This document shows, piece after piece, positions 43,585 to 52,892 of a stretch of DNA of 64,000 bases. Source of the DNA: Pseudorhodoplanes sinuspersici. Lineage in GTDB: Bacteria; Pseudomonadota; Alphaproteobacteria; Rhizobiales; Xanthobacteraceae. Each line of letters starts with the position of its first letter. Within the stretch, counting starts at the first letter, position 1. The notes under the pieces are model-generated. The model had not been told where the DNA came from. It was given only the letters and a program-made list of their open reading frames with translations, and did no database searches. The stretch covers positions 2,412,501 through 2,476,500 of the forward strand of contig NZ_CP021112.1 of assembly GCF_002119765.1 (NCBI RefSeq). The letters are read 5' to 3'. The translations under genes were made by a program, and so were the position numbers.

Positions 43585-44411
43585 ATGGTCCCGGTCATGG
43601 GCGCGTGGCAGACTTGCTTCGAATCATGGTGGCGAAGCGACCAAAACGGAAAATGGCGAAGCGGAGCCCCAGTGCGCCGCGCACACCGTCGCGTGTCCGG
43701 TCTGAACGCCGTCAGATCGAAAATGCGCTGGCCGCGCTCGCTCATGACATTCGCACGCCGCTGACCGGCGTACTGGCGCTGTCCGAACTGCTCGCAGCAT
43801 CCGATCTCCCCGAGCGCGAGCGCGGCTGGGCCAACGCCATCAAGCGGTCGGCAGAACACCTTTCGCTGTCGACATCGATCGTGCTCGATGCCGTGAAAGC
43901 CGATGCGACCGGGCTTGTCCTGCGCAAAGAGGTGTTTTCGCCGCGAGAACTCGCCGAAGACGTCGCGGCGTCGCTTGTCGCGCGCACGGACGTGAGCGGG
44001 CTTTCGGCCGGTGTGTCGATTGCCGAGGACCTTCCGGAAACGGCGAAGGGCGACCCGGTGCGGTTGCGCGCGGCGCTCGAAAATATCGCCGATAACGCGG
44101 TGAAGTTCACCGCGCGCGGCCAAGTCTCATTCAACGTCACCGCAAAGCTTGCGCCTCGCAATCGCGTGCAACTGACGTTTGCTGTTTCCGACAGCGGCAT
44201 CGGCATGACACCGGCCGAGATCAAAAAGCTGTTTCGTCCCTTCGCGCAGGCCAATGAGGACATCTCGCGCCGCTTTGGCGGAACGGGTCTCGGTCTCGTT
44301 CTGGTGAGGCGGTTGGCGAAAGCGATGGATGGCGATCTCACCGTCACCAGCAAGCCCGGACAGGGCAGTACGTTCACGCTGACGGTGCAGGTGGCACCGG
44401 TGGCGACGTGA
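43581..44411 (+). CDS. Soluble histidine kinase
   Basis: 276 residues from GTG 43581 (GTGA overlap with gluQ); an ATG at 43626 gives 261. It has no membrane segments or sensor domain: a short basic N-terminus, then the H box AALAHDIRTPLTGVLAL and the ATPase domain N-box ENIADNAVKFT, DSGIGM, FRPFAQANEDISRRFGGTGLGLVLVR. This sort of truncated kinase usually works as a partner in a phosphorelay or as a regulator of cell cycle in Alphaproteobacteria. No response regulator is adjacent. Confidence 0.85.
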   Translation: MNGPGHGRVADLLRIMVAKRPKRKMAKRSPSAPRTPSRVRSERRQIENALAALAHDIRTPLTGVLALSELLAASDLPERERGWANAIKRSAEHLSLSTSIVLDAVKADATGLVLRKEVFSPRELAEDVAASLVARTDVSGLSAGVSIAEDLPETAKGDPVRLRAALENIADNAVKFTARGQVSFNVTAKLAPRNRVQLTFAVSDSGIGMTPAEIKKLFRPFAQANEDISRRFGGTGLGLVLVRRLAKAMDGDLTVTSKPGQGSTFTLTVQVAPVAT

Positions 44412-45108
44412 GTTTTCACCTGCCCCGTACGCACGACTTCACCCTCCCCCTCCAGGGGAGGATCGAAACAGAACCCGATTCAAGTTTTCAAACAGCCACG
44501 CGTCATCGTCGCCGCGGCGCGAATGCGCGCGGCCTTATAAAAGTGAGGGACGACGATGCGCCGGCAAGCGCAGGTCAGTCCTTGTGATGCTGCGCGGCTT
44601 TCACCGTGCAGCCGCCTCCCGGCGCATCGTCGGCAGCGATTATGCGGCCACCGGGCCGCGCTTTACGCCGGATGTTTTGTCGCGGGCTCAAACGCCTCCC
44701 GCGCACGTCCCTTCCGTGTCAGCCAGCTCCTGGCAGAGGCTCTTAGTGGCCTCGGGCGGAGCCCCGGTGCCGCCCGAGTGCGAGCTTGCGAAGCCCGCCC
44801 GCAGGCGCTGCATCCCGCTCCGCCATTCAGAACGCCTCCGGACGGCGCCCCTCACCTGAGCGAGACGCAGAAGGTATATAGTCCTATAGGAATTCTGTCA
44901 AGAGTGGAGCGGCGACTTCGCGACGACGCCGGACCTCTCCTCGACTTCGCAAGGCCGCAGCATCTGAAATCCAGGTGCGGTCGTGGGGACGCAAAATAAT
45001 CTCGTAAGAGCACCGAAGGATGTTCGCGGCTCCTCCGTATCAGTTCCAGATATCACGGCGGCCGCCGCCTTTTCCGCCGCTGTGAGTTGGACTGGTAGGA
45101 GGATCTGA
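44412..45108. other. 697-bp gap with structured repeats; no recognised gene
   Basis: Between a histidine kinase and a small secreted protein. It contains an inverted repeat of 14 bp (44551-44564 and 44619-44632) with a nested GCTGC...GCAGC pair, a GC-rich downstream stretch with many short inverted repeats, and an AT-rich patch with TATATAGTCCTATAGG near 44874. A 147-codon frame (44556-44999) is Arg/Ala/Pro-rich and not convincing as protein. Possible RNA or repeat element. Confidence 0.45.
44551..44632. repeat. 14-bp inverted repeat with nested stem
   Basis: CGACGATGCGCCGG (44551-44564) is perfectly inverted at 44619-44632. It can fold as a long hairpin of about 80 nt with internal secondary stems. 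Confidence 0.6.
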
Positions 45109-45405
45109 ATGCGTTGGCTTTTTCCGGCTCTGACGGCGATCATGGTGCAGACTATTCCCTCGCTTGCATTTGCGATGTCACCGGCTCCTTTGGGAGAGCT
45201 CCGCACAGCGATCGGGGAGAGACCGATCGTACAAAAGGTCGCGTGCTGGCGCTATGGTTGGCGTGGTTGGGGTGTCTATCCGGGATGTTACAGACCACCG
45301 GTTTATCATCCGCCACGTGTTTATGTGGCGCCTGTCTATGTTGCGCCACCAGTCTATGCTCCGCCTCGTCGCTGCTGGATCAATGGCCGCTGGCGGGTTT
45401 GTTGA
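45109..45405 (+). CDS. Small secreted protein rich in Pro/Tyr/Cys (98 aa)
   Basis: 98 residues. Signal peptide 1-22 (RWLFPALTAIMVQTIPSLAFA). The mature part is unusual: a CWRYGWRGWGVYPGCYRPP segment and VYVAPVYVAPPVYAPP repeats, ending CWINGRWRVC. Four cysteines pair naturally. It resembles short surface or periplasmic proteins common in Hyphomicrobiales, without an assigned function. It precedes the ECF sigma operon by 82 bases and may belong to that stress module. Confidence 0.65.
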   Translation: MRWLFPALTAIMVQTIPSLAFAMSPAPLGELRTAIGERPIVQKVACWRYGWRGWGVYPGCYRPPVYHPPRVYVAPVYVAPPVYAPPRRCWINGRWRVC

Positions 45406-45487
45406 TCTCGGCGTGCGTGGTTGGCGAAGCAAGATGGCGGTTGGGCCGTATCGGCAAATACCGACCGGCCGGACATAGACAAAGTTC

Positions 45488-46051
45488 ATGATGGACACGG
45501 AGCCGGATGAGACTCTTGTCGTGCTGGTCGCAGCGCGCGACCAGCGTGCGCTCCGCGTCCTCATGGAAAGGCATATGCCGCGAGCGTTGCGTGTGGCGCA
45601 GCGCATTGTGAGCAGTGCTGCAGACGCCGACGATATCGGGCAGGAGGCTTTCATGCGCGTCTGGAAACACGCGGCATCATTCGATCCGGCGACAGCCCGT
45701 TTTACGACCTGGTTTTATCGCATCGTGCTCAATCTCGCCTTTGATCAGGCGAGAAAGCCTATTCACCGGCCGATTGAGGACGCGTCGGATGCCCATGCGC
45801 CCGGTATCGCTGCGGTTGACCGGATGATCGAACAGGAGCAGCAGATGATGCTCACCAACGCTCTAAGCCTGCTGACGGGTCGGCAGCGTGCTGCGATTGC
45901 GCTGTTCCATATGGAGGGCCTGAGCGGGAAAGATGCCGCTCAGGCGATGGGGCTGACCGAAAAGGCATTCGAGTCGCTCCTGACGCGTGCACGGATGGCT
46001 CTCAAGCAACATGTTGAACAAATCGGGCAGGGGCGCCGGAGCTACGCATGA
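45488..46051 (+). CDS. ECF-family RNA polymerase sigma factor
   Basis: 187 residues: region 2 (LRVAQRIVSSAADADDIGQEAFMRVWKH), the helix ATARFTTWFYRIVLNLAFDQ and region 4 (LTGRQRAAIALFHMEGLSGKDAAQAMGLTEKAFESLLTRAR). Overlaps the next gene (ATGA at 46048-46051). It should direct transcription for extracytoplasmic stress, here probably metal or redox stress since a periplasmic sensor-like protein follows. Confidence 0.9.
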   Translation: MMDTEPDETLVVLVAARDQRALRVLMERHMPRALRVAQRIVSSAADADDIGQEAFMRVWKHAASFDPATARFTTWFYRIVLNLAFDQARKPIHRPIEDASDAHAPGIAAVDRMIEQEQQMMLTNALSLLTGRQRAAIALFHMEGLSGKDAAQAMGLTEKAFESLLTRARMALKQHVEQIGQGRRSYA

Positions 46052-46458
46052 CGAGGCAAGAATTTCTGATGCTGGTTCAAACGTGGGGTGCCGATATCTC
46101 ACGTTGGCCACGACCTCAACAGGGTGCAGCCCGGCGGTTTGCGCTCACTGACGAGGGAAAAGCCATTCTGGACGAAGCCATGAGCTTCGATCAGCTGCTG
46201 TCAATCAAGCCCGACATCAGGCCCGATCGACCCGCTGATGTCGCTTTCGCGGTGATGCAGCGCGTCGCGGCCGAGCGTCGGGCGCGGTGGCAGGATTGGC
46301 TGCCGCGTTGGTGGGTGCCAGCAAGTCTTGCCTGTTCGGCATTGGTCGGCGTTTCGCTCGCAGTTGCCATTCCGCCTGACCGTTATGCCGACAAGCCCGA
46401 GGCCACGATTGATTTTTTTCTTGACGGTGGCTCGGTGTCATTCTGGAGCGCACAATGA
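46048..46458 (+). CDS. Probable anti-sigma factor, single-pass membrane protein
   Basis: 136 residues, directly coupled to the ECF sigma gene. Cytoplasmic N-terminus (about 1-85, with FALTDEGKAILDEAMSFDQLL) and one TM helix at about 90-110 (WVPASLACSALVGVSLAVA), with a short periplasmic end. No zinc-binding HxxxCxxC motif is seen. Position, size and topology suit an anti-sigma factor, and it overlaps the next gene at 46455-46458. Function inferred from context. Confidence 0.65.
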   Translation: MTRQEFLMLVQTWGADISRWPRPQQGAARRFALTDEGKAILDEAMSFDQLLSIKPDIRPDRPADVAFAVMQRVAAERRARWQDWLPRWWVPASLACSALVGVSLAVAIPPDRYADKPEATIDFFLDGGSVSFWSAQ

Positions 46459-46898
46459 GTTCAAAATGGTTTGTGATAAACCGGCGCAACGGTTTGCTGC
46501 TCGCGTCACTTTGCCTGAATGCCGTCATGGCGGGCTATATTGCGACGGTGTGGATGAAGGCGGAGCGGCCCTTCGAAGCGCTTGCTGGGACGCGGATCAT
46601 CGAACGTGTGGCCAGCAGGCTTCCGCCGTCCGATGCGGATATTCTCTGGCGCGTCTATCGCGACAAGCAGAATAAACTTGCAACAGCACGCGAAAACTAT
46701 GTGTTGGCCCTGGTAAGGCCCGTCCGGCTTATCAGACAGGACAACCTCGACATCGACGCCCTGCGGAGCGCGATGTCCGACACGCGCGAGAAGCGTCAGA
46801 AGATCGGCGACCTGGTGGCTGAGACCTTTATCGATGCGGTGGCGAAGATGTCGGCAGAAGGGCGTCGCAGGCTTGTCGGTGGCATCGCAATGCGATGA
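46455..46898 (+). CDS. Periplasmic heavy-metal sensor-like protein
   Basis: 147 residues: a TM/signal anchor at about 10-32 (NGLLLASLCLNAVMAGYIATVW), then a helical periplasmic domain with a LPPSDADILWRVYRDKQNKLATARENYVLALV pattern, resembling the heavy-metal resistance CnrX/ZraP/Spy-like family. It is co-translated with the anti-sigma gene, so it probably senses periplasmic stress and relays to it. Confidence 0.7.
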   Translation: MSSKWFVINRRNGLLLASLCLNAVMAGYIATVWMKAERPFEALAGTRIIERVASRLPPSDADILWRVYRDKQNKLATARENYVLALVRPVRLIRQDNLDIDALRSAMSDTREKRQKIGDLVAETFIDAVAKMSAEGRRRLVGGIAMR

Positions 46899-46957
46899 GT
46901 CGAGCGATCGTCGCCCAAGCCCGTCTGCAGTTCCATCAGATCTGAGATACAGGAGAG

Positions 46958-47251
46958 ATGAAAACCATGACCGAGACGCCATGTACCGTCGTGACTTGGC
47001 AGCGCTTTCAATGGATGGCATTCGCCACGGCTATTCTTGTTGCATCGTCAATGATGCCGTCGCCGGTTCTCGCACAAACGAAGACAGGCACGCTGCGCGA
47101 TGCGTGCCGGGAAGACTATCAGCGATTCTGCGCAAACGTGCAGCGCGGTGGCGGCCGCATTCGTCAATGCATGCTCGAAAACGCCAGTTCGTTGACGCCG
47201 CAATGCCGGGACTCTTTGAAGGCCCTGCAGGAAGGTCAAAGGCAAAAATAA
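46958..47251 (+). CDS. Cysteine-rich repeat periplasmic protein (97 aa)
   Basis: 97 residues. Signal/TM part (QWMAFATAILVASSMMPSPVLAQ) and a compact Cys-rich repeat: ACREDYQRFCANVQRGGGRI, then QCMLENASSLTPQCRDS. This is the cysteine-rich repeat fold found in small periplasmic proteins of proteobacteria. It is 60 bases after the sensor-like gene, thus likely part of the same ECF-controlled unit. Confidence 0.7.
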   Translation: MKTMTETPCTVVTWQRFQWMAFATAILVASSMMPSPVLAQTKTGTLRDACREDYQRFCANVQRGGGRIRQCMLENASSLTPQCRDSLKALQEGQRQK

Positions 47252-47277
47252 GGGCAAGCGGATTGAGGCAGGAAGGT

Positions 47278-49269
47278 TCAGTTGCCGTTCGTCCGCTCCA
47301 CGATCCGAACAACGTCGGTCATGATCTGATTGATCTGAAAATCCTTCGGCGTGTAGACGGCGGTGACGCCAGTTTGCTTGAGCGTCAGCTCGTCTTCCGG
47401 CGGCACGATGCCGCCGACCACGACCGGTATATCGTCGAGTCCTTCAGCGCGCATGCGATCCATCACGTCGCGCACCAGCGGCACATGACTGCCGGATAAG
47501 ATCGACAGCCCGATCACGTCGACGCCTTCATCCTTCGCGGTCTTGACGATCTCAGCCGGCGTGAAACGGATGCCGCCATAGATCACGTCCATGCCCACAT
47601 CGCGTGCGCGAACCGCAATCTGTTCGGCGCCGTTGGAATGGCCATCGAGACCGGGTTTGCCGACCAGGAATTTCACGCGGCGACCGATCTTCTGCGACAC
47701 GCGTTCAACCTCGGCGCGAACTGGTTCGAGCTGTTCGCCACCGACCTGACGCGCGGCTTTCGGCACGCCGGTCGGTGCGCGATATTCGCCGAACACCTCG
47801 CGGAAGATGGCTCCCCATTCGCCGGTGGTGACGCCGGCCTTGGCGCAGGTGATCGAGGCCGGCATGACATTGCGGCCTTCTGTGGCCGCAGCACGCAATT
47901 CCTTCAGCGCGGTTTCGACGGCGCCGGCATCGCGCGCCGCACGCCACGCATTCAGCCGCGCGATCTGTTCGGCTTCGACCTCATGCGGCACGGTGAGGAT
48001 GGCATCGACGCCGCCGGTGAGTGGCGAGGCTTCGCTCTCGACGAATTTGTTGACGCCGACGACGACGCTGTCGCCGGCTTCGATCGCTTCCAGCCGCTTG
48101 GTGTTGCTCTCGACGAGCTGCTGTTTCATGTAGCCCATCTCGACCGCGGCGACCGCGCCGCCCAGCCGCTCGATGGTGGCCAGTTCTTCCTTGGCGGCGC
48201 GTTTCAGCTCCTCGACTTTTTTCGTGATCTCGATCGAACCATCGAAGATGTCGGCATAGTCGAGCAGATCCGATTCATAGGCGAGGATCTGCTGTGCGCG
48301 CAGCGACCATTGCTGATCGAACGGGCGCGGCAGGCCCAGCGCTTCATTCCAGGCCGGCAGTTGCACCGCGCGGGCGCGCGCCTTTTTTGACAGCGTCACT
48401 GCCAGCATTTCGAGGAAGATGCGGTAGACGTTGTTTTCCGGCTGCGGCTCGGTGAGGCCGAGCGAGTTGACTTGGACGCCGTAGCGGAAGAGGCGTTGCT
48501 TCGGATCGCTGATGCCGTAGCGCTCCGCTGTGATTTCATCCCACATCTCAACGAAGGCGCGCATCTTGCACATTTCGGTGATGAATCGCATCCCGGCATT
48601 CACAAAGAACGAGATGCGGCCGACCACTTCGCCCATGCCACCCTCCGGCACTTCGCCGGATTCGCGCACCATATCGAGGATCGCGATCGCGGTGGCCAAA
48701 GCATACGCAAGCTCTTGTACCGGCGTGGCGCCCGCTTCCTGCAGATGGTAGGAGCAGACGTTCATCGGATTCCATTTCGGCATCTCCTGCGTCGTGAACA
48801 GGATCGTGTCCTTGATCAGACGCATCGACGGGCCGGGCGGGAATACATAAGTACCGCGCGATAAGTACTCCTTGATAATGTCGTTTTGGGTGGTGCCGGT
48901 GAGTTTGTCGCGCGGCGCGCCGGTTTCGTCGGCCACCGCGATATAGAGCGACAACAGCCACGCCGCCGGCGCGTTAATGGTCATAGAAGTATTCATGCTC
49001 GCGAGCGGAATATCCGCGAGCAGCGTCCTCATGTCGCCGAGGTGCGAGATCGGAACGCCGACTTTTCCGACTTCACCCGCCGCCAGCGGATGATCGGAAT
49101 CGTAGCCGGTCTGGGTGGGGAGATCGAAGGCGATGGACAGGCCCGTCTGACCCCTGGATAAATTCTGCCGGTACAGCGCATTCGACTTTTCCGCGGTCGA
49201 ATGTCCGGCATAGGTCCGGAAGATCCAGGGCTTGTCCCGTTTCGGTGTGTCGTTCTTCTTGTCGACCAT
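47278..49269 (-). CDS. ecm: Ethylmalonyl-CoA mutase (MeaA, methylmalonyl-CoA mutase family)
   Basis: 663 residues from ATG 49269; the upstream open frame is a shadow of the GlsB-like gene. It is a single-chain B12 mutase: GLSIAFDLPTQTGYDSDHPL, then KWNPMNVCSYHLQEAGATP, and a C-terminal cobalamin-binding domain (KFLVGKPGLDGHSNGAEQIA with the DxHxxG-type His). Length and the close fit of these stretches to MeaA/Ecm favour ethylmalonyl-CoA mutase over ordinary methylmalonyl-CoA mutase. With Ccr and Mcd in the same window this completes the middle of the ethylmalonyl-CoA pathway. Confidence 0.85.
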   Translation of the reverse strand: MVDKKNDTPKRDKPWIFRTYAGHSTAEKSNALYRQNLSRGQTGLSIAFDLPTQTGYDSDHPLAAGEVGKVGVPISHLGDMRTLLADIPLASMNTSMTINAPAAWLLSLYIAVADETGAPRDKLTGTTQNDIIKEYLSRGTYVFPPGPSMRLIKDTILFTTQEMPKWNPMNVCSYHLQEAGATPVQELAYALATAIAILDMVRESGEVPEGGMGEVVGRISFFVNAGMRFITEMCKMRAFVEMWDEITAERYGISDPKQRLFRYGVQVNSLGLTEPQPENNVYRIFLEMLAVTLSKKARARAVQLPAWNEALGLPRPFDQQWSLRAQQILAYESDLLDYADIFDGSIEITKKVEELKRAAKEELATIERLGGAVAAVEMGYMKQQLVESNTKRLEAIEAGDSVVVGVNKFVESEASPLTGGVDAILTVPHEVEAEQIARLNAWRAARDAGAVETALKELRAAATEGRNVMPASITCAKAGVTTGEWGAIFREVFGEYRAPTGVPKAARQVGGEQLEPVRAEVERVSQKIGRRVKFLVGKPGLDGHSNGAEQIAVRARDVGMDVIYGGIRFTPAEIVKTAKDEGVDVIGLSILSGSHVPLVRDVMDRMRAEGLDDIPVVVGGIVPPEDELTLKQTGVTAVYTPKDFQINQIMTDVVRIVERTNGN

Positions 49270-49292
49270 TCGATCTCCGAACCGGAATTTAT

Positions 49293-49544
49293 CTAACGTT
49301 TGATCAAGCCGATGATCACGAGCAGGATCACGGCGCCGATCACCGCGTTGATGATGGCAGCGATAAAGCCGGTCCCGATCGCGATGCCAAGCCGGGGCAG
49401 CAGCCAGCCGGCGATGAAGGCGCCGACGATGCCGACGACGATATTGCCGATCAGACCGAAGCCGTAACCCGTGACGATAAGGCCCGCGAGCCAACCGGCG
49501 ATGGCGCCGACGATCAGCCACACGATAATGCTCTCAATACCCAT
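49293..49544 (-). CDS. GlsB/YeaQ/YmgE family membrane protein
   Basis: 83 residues, three hydrophobic segments with glycine zippers: IIVWLIVGAIAGWLAGLI, GFGLIGNIVVGIVGAFIAGW, and FIAAIINAVIGAVILLVIIGLI. This is the transglycosylase-associated/GlsB stress family; its members are small inner-membrane proteins of unknown biochemical role. It lies upstream of ecm in the same direction. Confidence 0.9.
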   Translation of the reverse strand: MGIESIIVWLIVGAIAGWLAGLIVTGYGFGLIGNIVVGIVGAFIAGWLLPRLGIAIGTGFIAAIINAVIGAVILLVIIGLIKR

Positions 49545-49766
49545 CTTCGTCTCCCCGTTGCGCAGGAGCCGCTGCTAAGCCCCGCCCCCGCGACTTGTTC
49601 AGTTTGCAGCGGAAGCATCGTAACGCGGGCGGAACCGCAAGTCAGTTTCACCGCACGATCGGGGACAGGCGGTAAAGCCGACAGACAGCGCCGATATTGC
49701 GTCGCAGCATATCTGATCGCGGGGTGCGTGCAACGGCTTGTTTGCAGGGAAAATTGCGGGTGGACG

Positions 49767-51086
49767 TCAGTCTGCCGGTGCAAAATTCTCGCGTTCGCGA
49801 ATGACGCTGGCCTTGCCGTCATCCACAAGCACTTCTGCCGGCGCGGGGTGACCCAGGAAGTCGACCGGGCTCGCGGACAGTCCATAAGCGCCTGATTGAA
49901 GAATCGCGATCAGGTCGCCGGCCTGCAGCTTGGGCATGTCGACCTTGCGGGCGAGCGTATCGAGCGGCGTGCAGAGCGGGCCAACGATGCTGCAGGTTTC
50001 GGCGCGCGGCTCGGTCATGCGCGCCGGTGCGACGATGGGATAATCGCGTTTCATGACCTGGCCGAGATTGCCGGACGCGGCAAGGTGATGATGCATGCCG
50101 CCGTCGGTGACGATGAAGCGCGATCCGCGCGACATCTTGCTGGCGACAACGCGTGCGACATAGAGCCCGCCCGGACCCGCGAGATAGCGGCCCGGCTCGA
50201 CAATGACGCGGGCGCCCTGCAGCAATGGGTCGGCCGCCTTCATCGCGATGAGCGGGGGGAGCCCTTTCCGAAGGGCGTCAAGGTCGAGTGTACGATCGCC
50301 GGCATAGTAGGGAATGCCGAGGCCGCCGCCGAGATCGATGCTGCGAAGCGTGCGGCCGCTGTCGCGGGCGATGCGTGCCGACAGGTCGAGGCCATGCTTC
50401 CATTGCGTGAGCAGGGTTTCAGCTTCGAGAATTTGCGTACCGGCAAAGAGATGCAGACCGGCAAGGTCGAGATGCGTCTTGCCGGCGAGAGCTGCCAGAA
50501 CATCGCCAATCTGTTCTTCATCGAAGCCGAACGGCGATGGCTTGCCGCCCATGCGCATCGCGCCGCCTTGCGCCGATGCCACGGGATTGATGCGGATCGC
50601 CACTGCGACGGTCTTGCCATGACGCGCGGCAATGGCTTCGACGCGATCGATCTCCTCGAAACTCTCGAGATGGATTTCGCCGATGCCGCCCCGGATGACG
50701 TGTTCGAGCTCATCGTCACGCTTGCCCGGTCCGGCAAACAGGATGTTCTGCGGTTTTGCTCCGGCGCGTCTTGCACGTTCGTATTCGCCCGCGGACGCGA
50801 TTTCGATGCCGGCGCCTTGCTGGACGAAGAGAGCGGCGACAGCCGGGTTCGGATTGGCCTTGATCGAGAAATAGATCTCGGCAAAGCCCGCCAGCGCTGC
50901 TTTGAGCTGCGCGAAACAGCGCCGCATGATGGCGGCGTCATAGATGTAAAGCGGCGTGCCGAATTCCTCAGCCAGCGATCGCACCGTTCGGCCGCCGACA
51001 ACAAGATCGTTATCTTTGACCGAGAAATACTCGTTCACGAGCTGACCGGCGAGATCTTTGCCCGCGTGCTTGTCAGTGGCCAGCAT
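49767..51086 (-). CDS. Type III PLP-dependent decarboxylase
   Basis: 439 residues from ATG 51086, overlapping the upstream ligase by 14 bases. Alanine-racemase-like fold: FSIKANPNPAV (the PLP lysine), GGGLGIPYY, VEPGRYLAGPGGLY and a C-terminal CSIVGPLCTPLDTLA, QSGAYGLS. Family members are DAP, ornithine/lysine or related decarboxylases. In operons with acyl ligase and ACP, the type is often annotated 'exosortase A associated', but no exosortase or EPS genes are here. It would decarboxylate an amino acid, perhaps on a carrier. Confidence 0.85.
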   Translation of the reverse strand: MLATDKHAGKDLAGQLVNEYFSVKDNDLVVGGRTVRSLAEEFGTPLYIYDAAIMRRCFAQLKAALAGFAEIYFSIKANPNPAVAALFVQQGAGIEIASAGEYERARRAGAKPQNILFAGPGKRDDELEHVIRGGIGEIHLESFEEIDRVEAIAARHGKTVAVAIRINPVASAQGGAMRMGGKPSPFGFDEEQIGDVLAALAGKTHLDLAGLHLFAGTQILEAETLLTQWKHGLDLSARIARDSGRTLRSIDLGGGLGIPYYAGDRTLDLDALRKGLPPLIAMKAADPLLQGARVIVEPGRYLAGPGGLYVARVVASKMSRGSRFIVTDGGMHHHLAASGNLGQVMKRDYPIVAPARMTEPRAETCSIVGPLCTPLDTLARKVDMPKLQAGDLIAILQSGAYGLSASPVDFLGHPAPAEVLVDDGKASVIRERENFAPAD

Positions 51087-52608
51087 GGCCTGCCCGCTCC
51101 GCGACCAGCGCCTTGTAATCGACCTTGCCATTCGGCGTGACCGGCAATTCGGACACAAGCTCGATGTCGCGCGGCATCATGAAGGTGGCAAGTTTCTCCG
51201 ATGCGGCCTTGAGCGTCACCGGGACATCGACGGCGCCGTTTCGCGCCACTGCGACCGCATGCACACGCTGGCCGATCAGCGGGTCGGGCAGGCCGATCAC
51301 GGCGATCTGCCGGAACTGGCCGGTGGCCATCAGCACTTCCTCGACCTCGGTCGGGCTGATGCGATAGCCGGACGACTTGATCATCGCGTCGTCGCGGCCG
51401 ACGAAATAAAGAAAGCCGTCCTCGTCCTCGACCACGCGATCGCCGGAATAGCAGACGATATCGCCGCCGCATTCGGCAGGGATCAGCGGGTTTTGCCGCA
51501 GCACGCGCGCCGTGTCCTCAGGCCGCTTCCAATAGCCAAGTGAAACGGTCGGGCCGCGATGCACGAGGATGCCGGGTTCGCCCGGCTTTGCCCGTTTGCC
51601 ATCGGCGGTGACGACAAAGACTTCGCATTCCGGAATGGCCTTGCCGATCGATGTGGGGCGGCGGTCGATTTCCTCCGGCGGCAAATAGGTCGACCGGAAG
51701 GCTTCGGTCAGGCCGTACATCCAGACGATGCGCGTGTCGGGAAGCAATTGCCGCAGACGGGCGGTCGTGGCGGAGGGCACGGCGCCGCCCGAATTGGTGA
51801 TGTAGCGCAAGGACGGCAGGCTGGTCTTTTCCAGCAACGGCGCGGCACGTGTCAGGATCGACCAGATGGTCGGCACGCCGGCGAGACCGGTACAGTTGTG
51901 ATCGCGGATGGCGCGCACGATCTCGTCACCGAAGCGGAAGGTCAGCAGCACCAGCGACGCCCGTTGTTCGACTGCGGTGAGAAGCTGGTTCAGGCCGTAG
52001 TCGAAACTGAACGGCAGAATCGAGAGGATGCGATCGTCGCCGGTGATGCCGAGATAGGTGCGGACGATGCGCGTGCCGGCGATCAGGTTGCGATGGCTGA
52101 GCATGACGCCTTTCGGGCGGCCCGTCGAACCTGACGTGTACATGATGGCGGCAAGATCTTCGCCAATGCATGGGGAGGGCGGGAGCGGTGTGTCCGCTTG
52201 CGGAATGCCGTCCGTGCGGAGCACTTTGAGCGTCGCAAGTGCGTTCAGTGTTTCGCCATGCGCGCCGGCAAGGTCGTCGTTGGTGATGAGGATGGCGGCT
52301 TCGCAATCCTCAATGATGTGGCGGGCCTGTGCCGGACGAAGCAGCGGATTGATCGGCACGAACACGCCGCCAGCCCGGCTGATCGCAAAGATCGCCGCGC
52401 ATTCTTCGATCGATTTCGGCAAGAGGATCGACACGCGATCGCCGCGCTGCAAGCCCATCTGGTGCAGGGCCGCTGCATATCGGTGAACCAATGCCCGAAA
52501 CTCGCCATAGGTCACGCTGCGCTGCGCCGTTATAAGCGCGGTGCGGCCGCCGTCATCGCGATCGGCCGCCTCCAGCAGGTGATGAACGAGAACGGGCGGG
52601 GTCGTCAC
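51073..52608 (-). CDS. Acyl-CoA/acyl-ACP ligase (AMP-forming)
   Basis: 511 residues from GTG 52608, coupled to the ACP gene by GTGA. Adenylate motifs: MYTSGSTGRPKGVMLSHRN, then YGLTEAFRSTYLP, and the C-terminal TPNGKVDYKAL with the catalytic lysine. It would activate a carboxylate and load it on CoA or the adjacent carrier protein. With the ACP and PLP decarboxylase it forms a small unassigned biosynthetic operon. Confidence 0.9.
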   Translation of the reverse strand: MTTPPVLVHHLLEAADRDDGGRTALITAQRSVTYGEFRALVHRYAAALHQMGLQRGDRVSILLPKSIEECAAIFAISRAGGVFVPINPLLRPAQARHIIEDCEAAILITNDDLAGAHGETLNALATLKVLRTDGIPQADTPLPPSPCIGEDLAAIMYTSGSTGRPKGVMLSHRNLIAGTRIVRTYLGITGDDRILSILPFSFDYGLNQLLTAVEQRASLVLLTFRFGDEIVRAIRDHNCTGLAGVPTIWSILTRAAPLLEKTSLPSLRYITNSGGAVPSATTARLRQLLPDTRIVWMYGLTEAFRSTYLPPEEIDRRPTSIGKAIPECEVFVVTADGKRAKPGEPGILVHRGPTVSLGYWKRPEDTARVLRQNPLIPAECGGDIVCYSGDRVVEDEDGFLYFVGRDDAMIKSSGYRISPTEVEEVLMATGQFRQIAVIGLPDPLIGQRVHAVAVARNGAVDVPVTLKAASEKLATFMMPRDIELVSELPVTPNGKVDYKALVAERAGHAGH

Positions 52609-52892
52609 GAGCGTTTGCGCTCCACGAAGGCAATCAGCTTGCCGAAGGTTTCGAAATTTGACGGCTCGAAATCGTCATCGGCAATGTCGATCCCCAGCCG
52701 CTCGGTGAGAAATGCTGCAAGATCGAGAATGCCGAGCGAATCGATCAATCCTCCCTCGAGCAGCAGCCTGGATTCATCGATCGGTGCTCCGGCGAGGCCT
52801 GGGAAGCGCTGGCGCAGATAGTCGGCGAGCAACTCTCGCGTATCGATCGTTTCGGGTGACAGCATATTCGCTCCAGTCATTGCGATGGTCAT
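52605..52892 (-). CDS. Acyl carrier protein
   Basis: 95 residues from ATG 52892 (ATGA with the upstream acyltransferase-like stop). It has the ACP helix and phosphopantetheine site GGLIDSLGILDL with Ser in DSL, and DFEPSNFETFGKLIAF at the end. It is coupled on both sides: after the acyltransferase-like gene and before the ligase. It is the likely tether for the acyl group activated by the ligase. Confidence 0.85.
   Translation of the reverse strand: MTIAMTGANMLSPETIDTRELLADYLRQRFPGLAGAPIDESRLLLEGGLIDSLGILDLAAFLTERLGIDIADDDFEPSNFETFGKLIAFVERKRS

Noticed and set aside
44556-44999. 147-codon plus-strand frame
   Set aside because: Arg/Ala/Pro-rich, no domain, overlaps the inverted-repeat region; more like non-coding GC-rich DNA.
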